Below are positions 54,441-63,688 of a DNA stretch of 64,000 nucleotides, piece by piece. The notes below the pieces were generated by a model, which had not been told where the DNA came from, made no database searches, and saw only the letters and a list, made by a program, of their open reading frames with translations. A program made the position numbers and the translations under genes. How positions within the stretch are numbered: position 1 is the first letter of the stretch; every line of letters begins with the position of its first letter. The DNA comes from Arboricoccus pini. GTDB taxonomy: Bacteria > Pseudomonadota > Alphaproteobacteria > Geminicoccales > Geminicoccaceae. The stretch spans positions 23,608 to 87,607 of the forward strand of contig NZ_FYEH01000015.1 in NCBI RefSeq assembly GCF_900187945.1, written 5' to 3'.

Positions 54441-55460
54441 TCAGCGTCGCTGCGAGACGCCCGCTGCGACCAGGACCTCGAAGATTTTCTGGCCGAGCTT
54501 GGCAAAGCCCTGGCTGTTGGGGTGGATCTCGTCGTACCAGTCCTCGTGCTGGACGAGCCGCACGTCGCGGAGATCGACATGCACGATCTTCCCGGGATAA
54601 CGGCCGGCCAGCCCTGCCAGCCGATCGTTCAAGGCGCCGATCAGATGGCGAATGACGGCATCTTGTGCCGGCTGCCCCTTATAGCCGAGCTCACGCAGCA
54701 CGCTGCCCAGCCATTTATCGACACTCGTCCATGTCGGATGGCGCCATTCGCCCTCATTGCCGCCCGGATGGACATTGGCATAGCCGTGGATGAAGAGCGG
54801 CCGATCGATGTGTCCGGCCATGGTCGCGGTAAGGCGCTCGATCATGTCGAGCTTGGCCGTGAGGGCCGCCTGGTTGATCAAGGCCGGGTCATAGGCGCCG
54901 CTTGCGCTTGGTGCGACGAGGTCGTGGAGGGCGGAGCGTCCATTCAGATCGGCACCGATAATGTCATTGCCGCCGGCAGAGAGAAATAAGGCGCTGGGCA
55001 GGTCGGGGCCCTGCCATGCGCGTGTATATTCCGCTTCGTCGACCATGTTCTGGAACGTGTCGCCGGCAGCGGCCAGGCTCTTCACGATGAAGGATTGCGA
55101 GCTGTAGGCGATCATGTCGGTCAGCTCGACCGGGAATTGCGCCCAGGAATCGCCCTCGACCAGGAGGATCGGCGTCCGGGCGAACTGTGCGTCCGCGAGC
55201 ATGGCCGTGTAACGCCGGTCGCGTTCCTGACGCTTGGTCCAGTTGGCGAAAGTGAGCGCCGTGCCAGCGAAGGGCTGCGAGGTCTTCGAGCGCGGCAGCG
55301 CGAAGGGTGCGTCCATGAGGATGCCGGCAAAGCTGATTCCGGGCGCGAAGGGCGGCGCATTCTCCGGATCGGGTCGCATGCGCTGGCCGAGACGGGCGAC
55401 GAAATCCGGCTCTTCGAGACGCCTTGCGGCTTTCGACCAGAAAATGGGTGCTAGTGCCAT
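54441..55460 (-). CDS. SGNH/GDSL-type hydrolase
   Basis: 339 aa. Block I ILLVEGDSWAQFP with nucleophile S105, block III AGGNDIIGADL, and block V YDEIHPNSQGFAKLG with the Asp-x-x-His pair. It hydrolyses an ester or acyl group; there is no signal peptide, and the substrate is unknown. A monocistronic minus-strand gene between pdxT and the dehydrogenase. Confidence 0.85.
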   Translation of the reverse strand: MALAPIFWSKAARRLEEPDFVARLGQRMRPDPENAPPFAPGISFAGILMDAPFALPRSKTSQPFAGTALTFANWTKRQERDRRYTAMLADAQFARTPILLVEGDSWAQFPVELTDMIAYSSQSFIVKSLAAAGDTFQNMVDEAEYTRAWQGPDLPSALFLSAGGNDIIGADLNGRSALHDLVAPSASGAYDPALINQAALTAKLDMIERLTATMAGHIDRPLFIHGYANVHPGGNEGEWRHPTWTSVDKWLGSVLRELGYKGQPAQDAVIRHLIGALNDRLAGLAGRYPGKIVHVDLRDVRLVQHEDWYDEIHPNSQGFAKLGQKIFEVLVAAGVSQRR

Positions 55461-55575
55461 CTACGCGCGCTCCTGCGCTTTGCCGGCAAGGGTGCCGCCG
55501 TTTCCGGCTGTCTGGCAATATTCATATATTCCCTGCGCTCCCAGACTACCCCGCGCGCAATGCCGTCCGTTCCGC

Positions 55576-56163
55576 TCAGCTTGCGTGGGCGGCGACCATG
55601 TCGAGAAACAAGCGATGCACGCGACGGTCCTGGCCAAGTTCCGGATGGAAGGTCGCGGCCAGGTGCGAGCCTTGCCTGACCAGCACCGGAGAGGTATCGC
55701 GCCAGGCAAGTGTTTCGACCTCTGCCCCCGCGCTCTCGATGCGCGGTGCGCGGATGAAGACCATTTCGAGGTCCGGGCCGGGCAGCAGCGTGCGACCGGT
55801 CTGGACGACCGAATCGTTCTGCCGTCCATAGGCATTGCGCCTGACCGTGACATCCAGGCAGCCCAGTGAGGGCTGCGCCGGATCCAAAACGCGGGCGGCC
55901 ATCAAGATGGCGCCGGCGCAGGTGCCAAAGACGGGGTGTTGGCGGGCGAAGGTGCAGAGCCTGGCGAAGAAATCCTCGCTCTCGAGCAGGCGCAGCAGCA
56001 CCGTCGATTCGCCGCCCGGGATGATCAGTCCGTCCAGGCCGTCCAACGCCTGCGGGCGGCGAACCTCCCGGCATGGCTGGCCGAGGTCGGCCAGAGCCGC
56101 GGCGTGCGCGGCATAGCCTCCCTGCAGGGCCAGGACGCCGATGCTTGGCGTCGTCGCATCCAT
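55576..56163 (-). CDS. pdxT: Pyridoxal 5'-phosphate synthase glutaminase subunit
   Basis: 195 aa. Class I glutaminase motifs: IGVLALQGGYAAHAAAL, IPGGESTVLLRLL, nucleophile C82 in FGTCAGAILMA, and the His-Glu pair in ATFHPELGQD. It supplies ammonia from glutamine to PdxS for PLP synthesis in the DXP-independent pathway. Four bases after pdxS in the same operon. Confidence 0.96.
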   Translation of the reverse strand: MDATTPSIGVLALQGGYAAHAAALADLGQPCREVRRPQALDGLDGLIIPGGESTVLLRLLESEDFFARLCTFARQHPVFGTCAGAILMAARVLDPAQPSLGCLDVTVRRNAYGRQNDSVVQTGRTLLPGPDLEMVFIRAPRIESAGAEVETLAWRDTSPVLVRQGSHLAATFHPELGQDRRVHRLFLDMVAAHAS

Positions 56164-56167
56164 GTGT

Positions 56168-57097
56168 CTACCAGCCTCGCGTCTGCAGCAGCTGGCCGGC
56201 TTCGAGGGCGGCCACCGCCAGGCCCTTCATGGCTCCGGTGCAATCCTCGCTGGCGGCGACCAGCAAACCGGCATCCTCGTAATGCGTCGTCGCCTTGACG
56301 ATTGCCCGGGCGCGTGCCGCGGCCTCTGCCGGAGCGGCGAACTCGGTGGAATCGCGCATGAAGATGCCCGAGCCGACGAAGACCGCCTCCGCCCCCAATT
56401 GGCGCATCAAGGCAGCGTCAGCCGGCGTGGCGATGCCGCCGGCGGAGAAATTGGGTACTGGCAGACGGCCTGTCTTGGCGACGGCGCGCACCAGTTCGAG
56501 GGGGGCGCCCAGGCCCTTGGCCGCCACATAGAGCTCCTCCTCACCCATGACGGTGAGTCCTCGTATGTCCTTGACGATCTGCCGCATATGCTTGACGGCG
56601 TGGATGACGTCGCCGGTGCCGGCCTCGCCCTTGGTGCGGATCATGGCGGCACCCTCGCCGATGCGGCGGAGCGCCTCGCCGAGGTCGCGCGCGCCGCAGA
56701 CGAACGGCGTCCTGAAGGCGTGCTTGTCGACATGGTTCAGCTCATCGGCCGGCGTCAGCACCTCCGATTCGTCGATAAAGTCGACGCCCAGCTCCTGGAG
56801 AATCTGCGCCTCGACGAAATGACCGATCCGGCATTTGGCCATCACCGGGATCGAGACGGCCGCCATGATCTCCTTGATCTTCTTGGGCGAGGCCATGCGG
56901 GCAACCCCGCCTTCCGCCCGGATCTGCGCCGGCACGCGCTCCAGCGCCATGACCGCCACGGCTCCCGCCGCCTCGGCGATCTCTGCCTGGGCCGCGTCCG
57001 TCACATCCATGATGACGCCGCCCTTGAGCATCTCGGCCAGGCCGGTCTTCACCCTCAGGCCCGGAAGGGCCGTCTCATTTGCCACGCCCACCAGCAT
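56168..57097 (-). CDS. pdxS: Pyridoxal 5'-phosphate synthase subunit
   Basis: 309 aa, slightly longer at the C-terminus than usual. Diagnostic sequence throughout: [86 protein letters not shown] and [30 protein letters not shown]. It makes PLP from ribose 5-phosphate, glyceraldehyde 3-phosphate and ammonia. Use of this route in an alphaproteobacterium is less common than the PdxA/PdxJ pathway. It lies downstream of the MocR-type regulator. Confidence 0.97.
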   Translation of the reverse strand: MLVGVANETALPGLRVKTGLAEMLKGGVIMDVTDAAQAEIAEAAGAVAVMALERVPAQIRAEGGVARMASPKKIKEIMAAVSIPVMAKCRIGHFVEAQILQELGVDFIDESEVLTPADELNHVDKHAFRTPFVCGARDLGEALRRIGEGAAMIRTKGEAGTGDVIHAVKHMRQIVKDIRGLTVMGEEELYVAAKGLGAPLELVRAVAKTGRLPVPNFSAGGIATPADAALMRQLGAEAVFVGSGIFMRDSTEFAAPAEAAARARAIVKATTHYEDAGLLVAASEDCTGAMKGLAVAALEAGQLLQTRGW

Positions 57098-57151
57098 TCA
57101 CTCCGCCGCTAGTATTCCCGCGGCGAAGATTAAGGCGATGATTGGCCCTGT

Positions 57152-57189
57152 TAAGATCCATTTCTGACCAAAATGCATGGGGCCACTTT
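57152..57189 (-). promoter_or_regulatory. Candidate PdxR binding sites upstream of pdxS
   Basis: On the minus strand AAAGTGGCC (57189-57181) is followed 17 bases on by AAATGGATCTTA (57163-57152), two direct-repeat-like words. They resemble the AAAGTGGW-type motif I recall for PdxR regulators. They fall in the 97-base gap between the MocR gene and pdxS. Confidence 0.45.
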
Positions 57190-57194
57190 GACCG

Positions 57195-58700
57195 TCAACG
57201 CGCGGCGACGGTGCGAATGGCCTGGCGCAGGCCCAGCACTCCCCGGCGGATGGTCGCCTCCGGCACGCCCGTATAGCCGACGAGCAGGCCCTGGCGGTTG
57301 GGTGGCCCGAGAAAATAGCCGGAAAGGGCAGGGGCATCGATGTTCTCCGCCTGAGCGGCACTGGCAACAGCCCGGTCGTCCAGGCCCTGGCTGAGCGTGA
57401 CGACGAGATGCATGCCGGCCTCGGCGGGCCTGGCGACGACGAGGCCGTCAAGTTCCTGCCTGCAGGCATCGATGAAGATCGCTTGTCGTTCGGCATAGAG
57501 CTTGCGCATGCGCCGAATATGCTGGACCAGATGACCAGCCTCGATGAACTCGGCCAAAGCCGGTTGCGCCAGCATTGGTGGATGGGTGTCGGTCAGTCGC
57601 CGGACGGCCGTGAAGGCGTCGATCAGATGATCCGGCACAACCATGTAACCCAGGCGCAGGCCGGGAAACATGACCTTGCTGACCGAGCCCACATAGATGA
57701 CGCGGCCATCGGCATCCAGGCCCTGGAGGGCCGCCAGTGGCCGGCCGGCATAGCGGTATTCGCTGTCGTAATCGTCCTCAAGCACGAAGGCGTCGGCGGC
57801 CGAGGCCCATTCCAGCAGCTCGAGGCGTCGCTTCAGGCTCATCGTGATGCCGAGTGGATATTGATGCGAGGGCGAGACGCAGGCGAGCCTGGCGTCCGGC
57901 GCCAGACTCTGCCCGGCGGCTACGGAAAGTCCCTCCTCGTCGACCGGTACCGGAACCAGGCCCGCGCCGCCCGCCACAAGGGCGCCACGGATGCCGGGAT
58001 AGCCCGGTTCCTCGACCCAGGCCTTGTCGCCCGGATCGATCAGCACGCGGGCGGCGAGGTCGAGGGCTTGCTGGGCGCCACTGACGATGATGACGTTGTT
58101 GAACGTGCAGCGAACGGCACGTGCTGTCCGCAGATAGAATGCCACCGCTTCGCGCAGCGGTCTGAAGCCCAGTGCCTCGCCGCCCACCAGGAAACTGGCC
58201 GGCGGGTCGCGCCAGTGCTTGGCCAGGAGCCGAGACCAGAGCTCGAAGGGAAAGGCTGCGAGCTCCGGCATGCCGGGGGAGAAGGTCGTGGGGCGGGGCC
58301 GGCTGCCGGCCATCTTGATCAGATCGGCGCCGCGCCTGGATGGGCCGGGCGGGCGGGCCTTGCCCTTGGTGTGCGCGCCGTGCTCGGCGCGCACCTGCAG
58401 CGCCTCTTCCGGCAGGCGCAGGGTCACGAAGGAGCCGCTGCCGATGACGCCTTCGAGATAGCCCTCGGCTGTCAACTGTTCGAAGGCGGCCAGCACGGTG
58501 TTGCGCGACACGTCGAGATCCTGGGCCAGCGTCCGGGTCGAGGGCAGGCGCGTGCCGCGCTTGAGCGAGCCGTCCAGGATCGCCTCGCGAATGGCGAAAT
58601 AGAGCTGGCGGTGCATGGGCACGGGGCTTTCGGGTGCCAGCGCCAGCGTGCGCAGATAGGCCGGGATCGAGCTGGCCGTCATGTCCCGCCGCGATCGCAT
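57195..58700 (-). CDS. pdxR: MocR/PdxR-type regulator (GntR HTH fused to aminotransferase)
   Basis: 501 aa from ATG 58700 (ATG 58682 is also possible). An N-terminal GntR winged helix (PVPMHRQLYFAIREAILDGSLKRGTRLPSTRTLAQDLDVSRNTVLAAFEQLTAEG, roughly residues 28-85) is joined by a flexible Gly/Pro/Arg linker to a fold type I aminotransferase domain with the PLP lysine in YVGSVSKVMFPGLRLGY. The position directly upstream of pdxST supports a PdxR role: sensing PLP and activating pdxST. The symbol rests on context. Confidence 0.87.
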   Translation of the reverse strand: MRSRRDMTASSIPAYLRTLALAPESPVPMHRQLYFAIREAILDGSLKRGTRLPSTRTLAQDLDVSRNTVLAAFEQLTAEGYLEGVIGSGSFVTLRLPEEALQVRAEHGAHTKGKARPPGPSRRGADLIKMAGSRPRPTTFSPGMPELAAFPFELWSRLLAKHWRDPPASFLVGGEALGFRPLREAVAFYLRTARAVRCTFNNVIIVSGAQQALDLAARVLIDPGDKAWVEEPGYPGIRGALVAGGAGLVPVPVDEEGLSVAAGQSLAPDARLACVSPSHQYPLGITMSLKRRLELLEWASAADAFVLEDDYDSEYRYAGRPLAALQGLDADGRVIYVGSVSKVMFPGLRLGYMVVPDHLIDAFTAVRRLTDTHPPMLAQPALAEFIEAGHLVQHIRRMRKLYAERQAIFIDACRQELDGLVVARPAEAGMHLVVTLSQGLDDRAVASAAQAENIDAPALSGYFLGPPNRQGLLVGYTGVPEATIRRGVLGLRQAIRTVAAR

Positions 58701-58804
58701 CAGCCTGCCACTCCCTCTCGATCATTGCCCGGACCGGTCGTCTGCGGCGGTTGTGGGGCGCTGCGGACCTTGAGTCCAGGCAAGCATCGACGATGCCCGG
58801 GCGT

Positions 58805-59437
58805 TCAGTCGAACTGGGCTCGCATGATCGCCTCGACCTTCGGCAGGCGCGCGGTCGCGGCGGCGACGGCTGTGAGCTTCGGGCAATGCGCGGCGAACCA
58901 GGCCCGGCCGGGGCGCCAGCGGACCATCACCACGACATAGAGGTCGAGGACGGAGAAGGTCTGGCCGAGAAACCAAGGCGAAGGGGTGATGGCCGCTTCG
59001 ATCTGCTGCCAGTGCCGCATCATCTGGGCATCCGTTGCCTCGAGCAATCGAGCTGCCGCGTCGGCGTCGCCCGGCAGCAGCCGGTTGGCACCGTCGCCGA
59101 CGATATATTGGGGGTAGATCGCGGCCACCACGAAAGCCAGCCAGCGCAGGAAGGCGGCGCGTTCGGGTGCGCCCGGCGGTGGTGCCAGCGGCGTTGCCGG
59201 CTGGCGCTCGCTCAAGAGGAGCAGCATGGCGGCACTCTCGGTCATGAGCTCGCCGTCCGGCAGGATAAGGACTGGTATCTGGCCCAGCGGGTTGAGGCTC
59301 AAGAGCCTCTGGCGATCCTTGGGCCGGTTTGGATCCAGTTCCTCCAGTTCATAGGCAAAGCCGCCCAGCGCCAGTGCCGCCTCAATGATCGCCGAGCCCC
59401 AGCCGCGCGTGCTGATCAGCCGATATGTCGAAGCCAT
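58805..59437 (-). CDS. Glutathione S-transferase family protein
   Basis: 210 aa. Thioredoxin-fold N-terminus (YRLISTRGWGSAIIEAALALGGFAYEL) with the cis-proline segment NPLGQIPVLILPDGELMTESAAML, followed by the helical C-terminal domain (FLGQTFSVLDLYVVVMVRW). It probably conjugates or reduces electrophiles with glutathione in the cytoplasm. Its start lies ~100 bases from the Zur-box palindrome, in a divergent arrangement with the zinc importer. Confidence 0.9.
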   Translation of the reverse strand: MASTYRLISTRGWGSAIIEAALALGGFAYELEELDPNRPKDRQRLLSLNPLGQIPVLILPDGELMTESAAMLLLLSERQPATPLAPPPGAPERAAFLRWLAFVVAAIYPQYIVGDGANRLLPGDADAAARLLEATDAQMMRHWQQIEAAITPSPWFLGQTFSVLDLYVVVMVRWRPGRAWFAAHCPKLTAVAAATARLPKVEAIMRAQFD

Positions 59438-59534
59438 CGCTACTCCTTGGTCCGCAGTGAAGGAATTCTGGCGCGCCGCACGAGAAGGCGCCAGTCCGCC
59501 GTCGAATCGCCGCGTCAGCCCTTGCCCAATAAAA

Positions 59535-59549
59535 TGTTATAATATAACT
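59535..59549. promoter_or_regulatory. Zur-box palindrome
   Basis: GTTATA-A-TATAAC (59536-59548), AT-rich and perfectly symmetric, embedded in AATG...TAAA. It closely matches the Zur operator known in proteobacteria. It lies ~200 bases upstream of znuC and between divergent genes. Confidence 0.8.
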
Positions 59550-59588
59550 AAACCTCTTCCTTGCCACCTGGAAGCTGCTTGGCTGTCA

Positions 59589-59747
59589 ATGTCACCTCCG
59601 CTCTTCGTCGTGTTCCGTTGCGCCGCCGGCTCGCTTGCATGCGTCAACTGGTCGGTCTTTGGCATGTCCGCCTGGCGGCGACTGGCCTTGGCCGGACTCA
59701 TTTTGGCTGGCCTCTGGCTGGCTGTCCTTTGGGCGATGGCCATTTGA
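59589..59747 (+). CDS. Possible small membrane peptide upstream of znuC
   Basis: 52 aa (or 27 aa from ATG 59664). The last 27 residues MSAWRRLALAGLILAGLWLA... form one hydrophobic helix with a positive N-terminus. Its TGA overlaps the znuC ATG (TGATG), the arrangement of translational coupling. No ribosome site is strong, and the peptide may be just a leader. Confidence 0.35.
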   Translation: MSPPLFVVFRCAAGSLACVNWSVFGMSAWRRLALAGLILAGLWLAVLWAMAI

Positions 59748-60490
59748 TGAGCGAGGCCGCTATCACGCTCGATGATCTGACGCTCGCCTATGACCGTCGC
59801 CCGGCGGTCCAGCATGTCTCGGGCGTCTTTCCGTGTGGCAGCCTGACGGCCATCGTTGGTCCGAATGGTGCTGGCAAGTCCACGCTTCTCAAGGGCATCG
59901 TGGGTTTGATCCGGCCCAGCCGTGGCCGTGTCACCTGTGCCAGCGGGCGGGCGCAGATCGCCTATCTGCCGCAGCAGGCCGAGATCGACCGCAGCTTTCC
60001 GATCATGGTCGGGGACGCCGTGGCGGCTGGTGCCTGGCGTCGAATCGGCGTCATGCGCGCGATCGGGCCGGACATTCGGGGGCAGGTGCAGGACGCGCTG
60101 TCCGCCGTGGGGCTGGAAGGCTTTGCCCGGCGTCCGGTGGGCTCGCTCTCGGCCGGCCAGTTCCAGCGCGTGCTCTTCGCCCGCCTGCTCCTCCAGGATG
60201 CCAGCATCATCCTGCTGGATGAGCCCTTCAACGCCGTCGACCAGCGGACCACGGCCGATCTTCTGCGCCTTGTGCGGCACTGGCATGGCGAGCAGCGCAC
60301 GATTATCGCCGTCCTCCACGATTATGAGCAGGTGCGGGCGCATTTTCCCACGACGCTTCTGCTCGCCCGCCGCCTGCTGGAATGGGGACCGACCGCCAAT
60401 GTCATGACGCCCGCCAATCTGCACCGGATGCGCGGCATGTCGGAGGACTGGGAGGAGGCCGGATTTTGCTTGCCGGAAGCCCATCGATGA
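59747..60490 (+). CDS. znuC: Zinc ABC transporter ATP-binding protein
   Basis: 247 aa from ATG 59747. Walker A GPNGAGKST, Q-loop LPQQAEIDRSFPIMV, signature LSAGQFQRVLFARLL, Walker B ILLDEPFNAVD and switch VLHDYEQV, in the metal-transporter (ZnuC/MntA) style with MVGDAVAAG. It energises zinc import with ZnuB and ZnuA; the metal is assigned from the Zur box and the ZnuA histidines. Its stop overlaps the znuB start (ATGA). Confidence 0.9.
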   Translation: MSEAAITLDDLTLAYDRRPAVQHVSGVFPCGSLTAIVGPNGAGKSTLLKGIVGLIRPSRGRVTCASGRAQIAYLPQQAEIDRSFPIMVGDAVAAGAWRRIGVMRAIGPDIRGQVQDALSAVGLEGFARRPVGSLSAGQFQRVLFARLLLQDASIILLDEPFNAVDQRTTADLLRLVRHWHGEQRTIIAVLHDYEQVRAHFPTTLLLARRLLEWGPTANVMTPANLHRMRGMSEDWEEAGFCLPEAHR

Positions 60491-61362
60491 TCAGTCAGCT
60501 CTATGCGCTGGTAGCGCCCTTTCTCGACTACGGCTTCATGCGACGCGCCCTGGTTGCCTGCCTGGCCCTCTCGATCGGCTCCGGGCCGATCGGCGTTCTC
60601 CTTCTCCTCCGCCGCATGAGCCTGGTCGGCGATGCCATGTCACATGCGGTACTGCCGGGTGCCGCCATCGGATTTCTCTTCAGCGGCCTCTCCTTGTGGG
60701 GCCTGACGCTTGGTGGCTTCGCGGCCGGCCTCGCCGTGGCGGGCGTGGCCGGCCTGGTCGCACGGCACACCATGCTCAAGGAGGATGCGAGTTTTGCCGG
60801 ATTCTACCTGACTTCGCTGGCGCTGGGCGTCCTCCTGGTCTCGATGCGCGGTAGCAATCTCGATCTTTTGCACATCCTCTTTGGCACGATTTTGGCGGTC
60901 GACGATCAGGCGCTGCTCCTGGTAGCGAGCATCGCCTCCTTGAGCACGCTTGTGCTGGCGTTCATCTACCGTCCGCTGGTCCTTGAATGTCTCGATCCGG
61001 GCTTCCTGCGGGCTGTGGGTGGTCGGGGCCAGCTCTATCACCTGGTCTTCCTCGTACTGGTCGTCCTCAATCTGGTGGCCAGCTTCCAGGCGCTGGGCAC
61101 GCTCATGGCCGTGGGCCTGATGATGCTGCCGGCTGCCACCGCCCGTTTTTGGACCATCCAGGTCTGGAGCATGTGTCTGACGGCCAGCGTCACCGCCTTT
61201 CTTTCCGGTTTCATCGGCCTCCTCCTGTCCTATCGCTTTGGCCTGCCTTCGGGCCCGGCAATCGTCCTGACGGCTGCCGGCTTCTACGTCCTTTCCATTA
61301 TCGTCGGTCGGCACGGCAGCCTCACGGCACGCCTGCCTCGGCGCCGAAACTATCGAGGATGA
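60487..61362 (+). CDS. znuB: Zinc ABC transporter permease
   Basis: 291 aa. ABC-3 family permease with eight or nine hydrophobic segments; marks: GPIGVLLLLRRMSLVGDAMSHAVLPGAAIGFL, ASFAGFYLTSLALGVLLVS, and LLHILFGTILAVDDQALLL. It forms the membrane channel for the metal. ATG 60487 overlaps the znuC stop. Confidence 0.92.
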   Translation: MISQLYALVAPFLDYGFMRRALVACLALSIGSGPIGVLLLLRRMSLVGDAMSHAVLPGAAIGFLFSGLSLWGLTLGGFAAGLAVAGVAGLVARHTMLKEDASFAGFYLTSLALGVLLVSMRGSNLDLLHILFGTILAVDDQALLLVASIASLSTLVLAFIYRPLVLECLDPGFLRAVGGRGQLYHLVFLVLVVLNLVASFQALGTLMAVGLMMLPAATARFWTIQVWSMCLTASVTAFLSGFIGLLLSYRFGLPSGPAIVLTAAGFYVLSIIVGRHGSLTARLPRRRNYRG

Positions 61363-61366
61363 ATTG

Positions 61367-62302
61367 ATGGTACACTTTCTCAATCGTCATGGGCTGGCGG
61401 GCGTTTGCCTGGCCGGAGCGGTGTTTGCCGCCCCCATGGCGGAAGCCCGCGAGTTCAAGGTTGTCACCAGCTTCACGATCCTGGGCGATATGGTGCAGCA
61501 GATAGGCGGCCCGCATGTCGAGGTGACCACGCTCGTCGGACCGAACGGCGACCCGCATGTCTACGAGCCTACCCCGCAGGACGCCGAGAAGCTCGCCAGC
61601 GCCGATATCGTCTTCGTGAGCGGCCTCGGCATGGAAGGTTGGATGGACCGCCTCATCAAGGCCTCGGGCTACAAGGGCAAGCCGGTAACGCTCTCGACCG
61701 GCATCAAGACGCGCCAGATGGACGAAGAGGAAGAAGGCGGCCATGACCACGGTCACGGGGAGCGCGAGCTCGTCACGGACCCGCACGCCTGGAACAATCC
61801 CCTAAACGGCATCATCTACGTCCAGAACATCGCCAAGGCGCTGACCGCCGCCGACCCTGAGGACGCCGCCGACATCAACGCCAGGGCCAAGGACTACGAG
61901 GCCAGCCTCCGTCAGCTCGACGCCTGGGCGGCCGAAGCGATCGCTGCGGTGCCAAAGGACCGCCGCAAGGTGATAACCAGCCACGACGCCTTCGGCTATA
62001 TGGCCGACCGCTACGGCATCACCTTCCTTTCGCCCGAGGGCTTCTCGACCGAATCCGAAGCCTCGGCCGCAGATGTGGCCGCCCTCGTCGACCTCATGAA
62101 GCGCAATCACATCAAAGTCGTCTTCATGGAGAATTCCAATGACCCTCGGCTCGTCCAGCAGATTGCGCGCGAAGCCGGCGGCCGCCTGGGAGGCAGCCTT
62201 TATCCCGAATCGCTGACTGGCCCCGAAGGCCCCGCACCCACCTATGAGCGCCTCATCCGCTATAATATCGAAACCCTCAAAGCGGGCATGCTCGCCCCTT
62301 AA
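61367..62302 (+). CDS. znuA: Zinc ABC transporter substrate-binding protein
   Basis: 311 aa from ATG 61367 (GAGGA upstream). Signal peptide ending near AEARE. Metal ligands of the cluster A-I family: H64 in GDPHVYEPTP, H140 in TDPHAWNNP, His in TSHDAFGYM, and the Asp in ENSNDPRLVQQ. An acidic/histidine-rich loop (EEEEGGHDHGHG, residues 120-131) between the first two ligands is typical of zinc-specific members. Periplasmic zinc capture for ZnuBC. Confidence 0.94.
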   Translation: MVHFLNRHGLAGVCLAGAVFAAPMAEAREFKVVTSFTILGDMVQQIGGPHVEVTTLVGPNGDPHVYEPTPQDAEKLASADIVFVSGLGMEGWMDRLIKASGYKGKPVTLSTGIKTRQMDEEEEGGHDHGHGERELVTDPHAWNNPLNGIIYVQNIAKALTAADPEDAADINARAKDYEASLRQLDAWAAEAIAAVPKDRRKVITSHDAFGYMADRYGITFLSPEGFSTESEASAADVAALVDLMKRNHIKVVFMENSNDPRLVQQIAREAGGRLGGSLYPESLTGPEGPAPTYERLIRYNIETLKAGMLAP

Positions 62303-62458
62303 GCCATCACGGCACCTTCTCTTCGTGCCCTGCCCGAATGGCCTGCGACCACAAGCCGCCGCCCATTCGGGCAGGGTGCGGCGAATCGCTGACTCTCCGC
62401 ACACGCTTTCTGCTCCCTAGGTTCAAGCTGAACACCTAAAAGCCTGGGAGGCTTACTC

Positions 62459-63664
62459 GTGCCCGGACGCCACTTTCTCCACGTTCCCGGTCCTACCAAC
62501 ATTCCCGATCGAATCCTCTCGGCCATGCACGTGCCGATGGAGGACCACCGGAGCCCCCGTTTCCCCCAGCTTACCTTGCCGCTCCTGCAGGACCTGAAGA
62601 AGCTCTTCCGTACGGCCGACGGCCAGACCTTCATCTTTCCTTCCTCCGGCACGGGCGCCTGGGAAGCCGTCCTTACCAACACGCTGGCCACCGGCGACAA
62701 GGTCCTCTCCCCCCGCTTCGGCCAGTTCAGCCACCTCTGGATCGACCTCGCCCGGCGCCACGGCCTGGATGTCATCGTCCAGGAAGAAGAATGGGGTACC
62801 GGCGCCTCGCCCGAAAAAATCCAGGCCGCCCTCGAAGCCGACAAGGCCCACGCGATCAAGGCCGTCATGGTCGTCCATAACGAGACGGCCACGGGCGTCA
62901 CCAGCGATATCGCTGCCATCCGCCAGGCCATCGACGCCGCTGATCACCCGGCCCTCCTCTTCGTCGACGGCGTCAGCAGTATCGCCTCCATCGACTTCCG
63001 CATGGACGACTGGCAGGTCGACGCCATCATCACCGGTAGCCAGAAAGGCCTCATGCTGCCAGCCGGCCTCGGCATCGCCGGCGTCAGCCAGAAAGCCCTG
63101 TATGCCAGCAAGACCGCCCGCGCCAACGATGCGCTTCGCCGCTGCTATTTCGACTTCGACGGCATGATCAGCGCCAACAAGGACGGCTACTTTCCCTATA
63201 CGCCTCCCTTACCGCTGCTCTACGGCCTGCGTACCGCCCTCGACATGCTCTTCGAGGAAGGCTTGGACAACGTCATCGCCCGGCATCACCGCCTGGCCGA
63301 AGGCGTCCGTCAGGCCGTCGCCGCCTGGGGCCTCGACCTCTGCGCCAAAGCCCCCAACTGGCATAGCGACACCGTCTCCGCCGTCATGGTCCCCCAAGGC
63401 TTCAACGCCGCCGACGTCATCCGCCAGGCCTATACCCGCTATAACCTCGCTCTGGGCGCCGGCCTCTCCCAGGTCGCCGGTAAACTCTTCCGCATCGGCC
63501 ACCTGGGCGACCTCAACGAACTCATGTGCCTGGGCGCCATCGCCGGCACCGAAATGGCCATGCGCGACATCGGCATCGACGTCGTCCCAGGCAGCGGCAC
63601 CGCCGCCGCCAGCGAATATTACCGCCAGGACCAGTCCACGGCGTTCAGGACAGCGGCGGAGTAG
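62459..63664 (+). CDS. sgaA: Serine-glyoxylate aminotransferase
   Basis: 401 aa from GTG 62459 (GGGAGG upstream). Class V fold I: HVPGPTNIPDRIL, FPSSGTGAWEAVLTNTL, VVHNETATGV, FVDGVSSIASIDF with the PLP Asp near 170, and Schiff-base K196 in ITGSQKGLMLPAG. The conserved RIGHLGDLNELMCLGAIAG ends the domain. It transfers the amino group of serine to glyoxylate, giving hydroxypyruvate and glycine, as in the serine cycle or photorespiration-like glyoxylate disposal. Monocistronic here. Confidence 0.93.
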   Translation: MPGRHFLHVPGPTNIPDRILSAMHVPMEDHRSPRFPQLTLPLLQDLKKLFRTADGQTFIFPSSGTGAWEAVLTNTLATGDKVLSPRFGQFSHLWIDLARRHGLDVIVQEEEWGTGASPEKIQAALEADKAHAIKAVMVVHNETATGVTSDIAAIRQAIDAADHPALLFVDGVSSIASIDFRMDDWQVDAIITGSQKGLMLPAGLGIAGVSQKALYASKTARANDALRRCYFDFDGMISANKDGYFPYTPPLPLLYGLRTALDMLFEEGLDNVIARHHRLAEGVRQAVAAWGLDLCAKAPNWHSDTVSAVMVPQGFNAADVIRQAYTRYNLALGAGLSQVAGKLFRIGHLGDLNELMCLGAIAGTEMAMRDIGIDVVPGSGTAAASEYYRQDQSTAFRTAAE

Positions 63665-63688
63665 AGAGCAGGAAGCGGCCTCCGGCGG

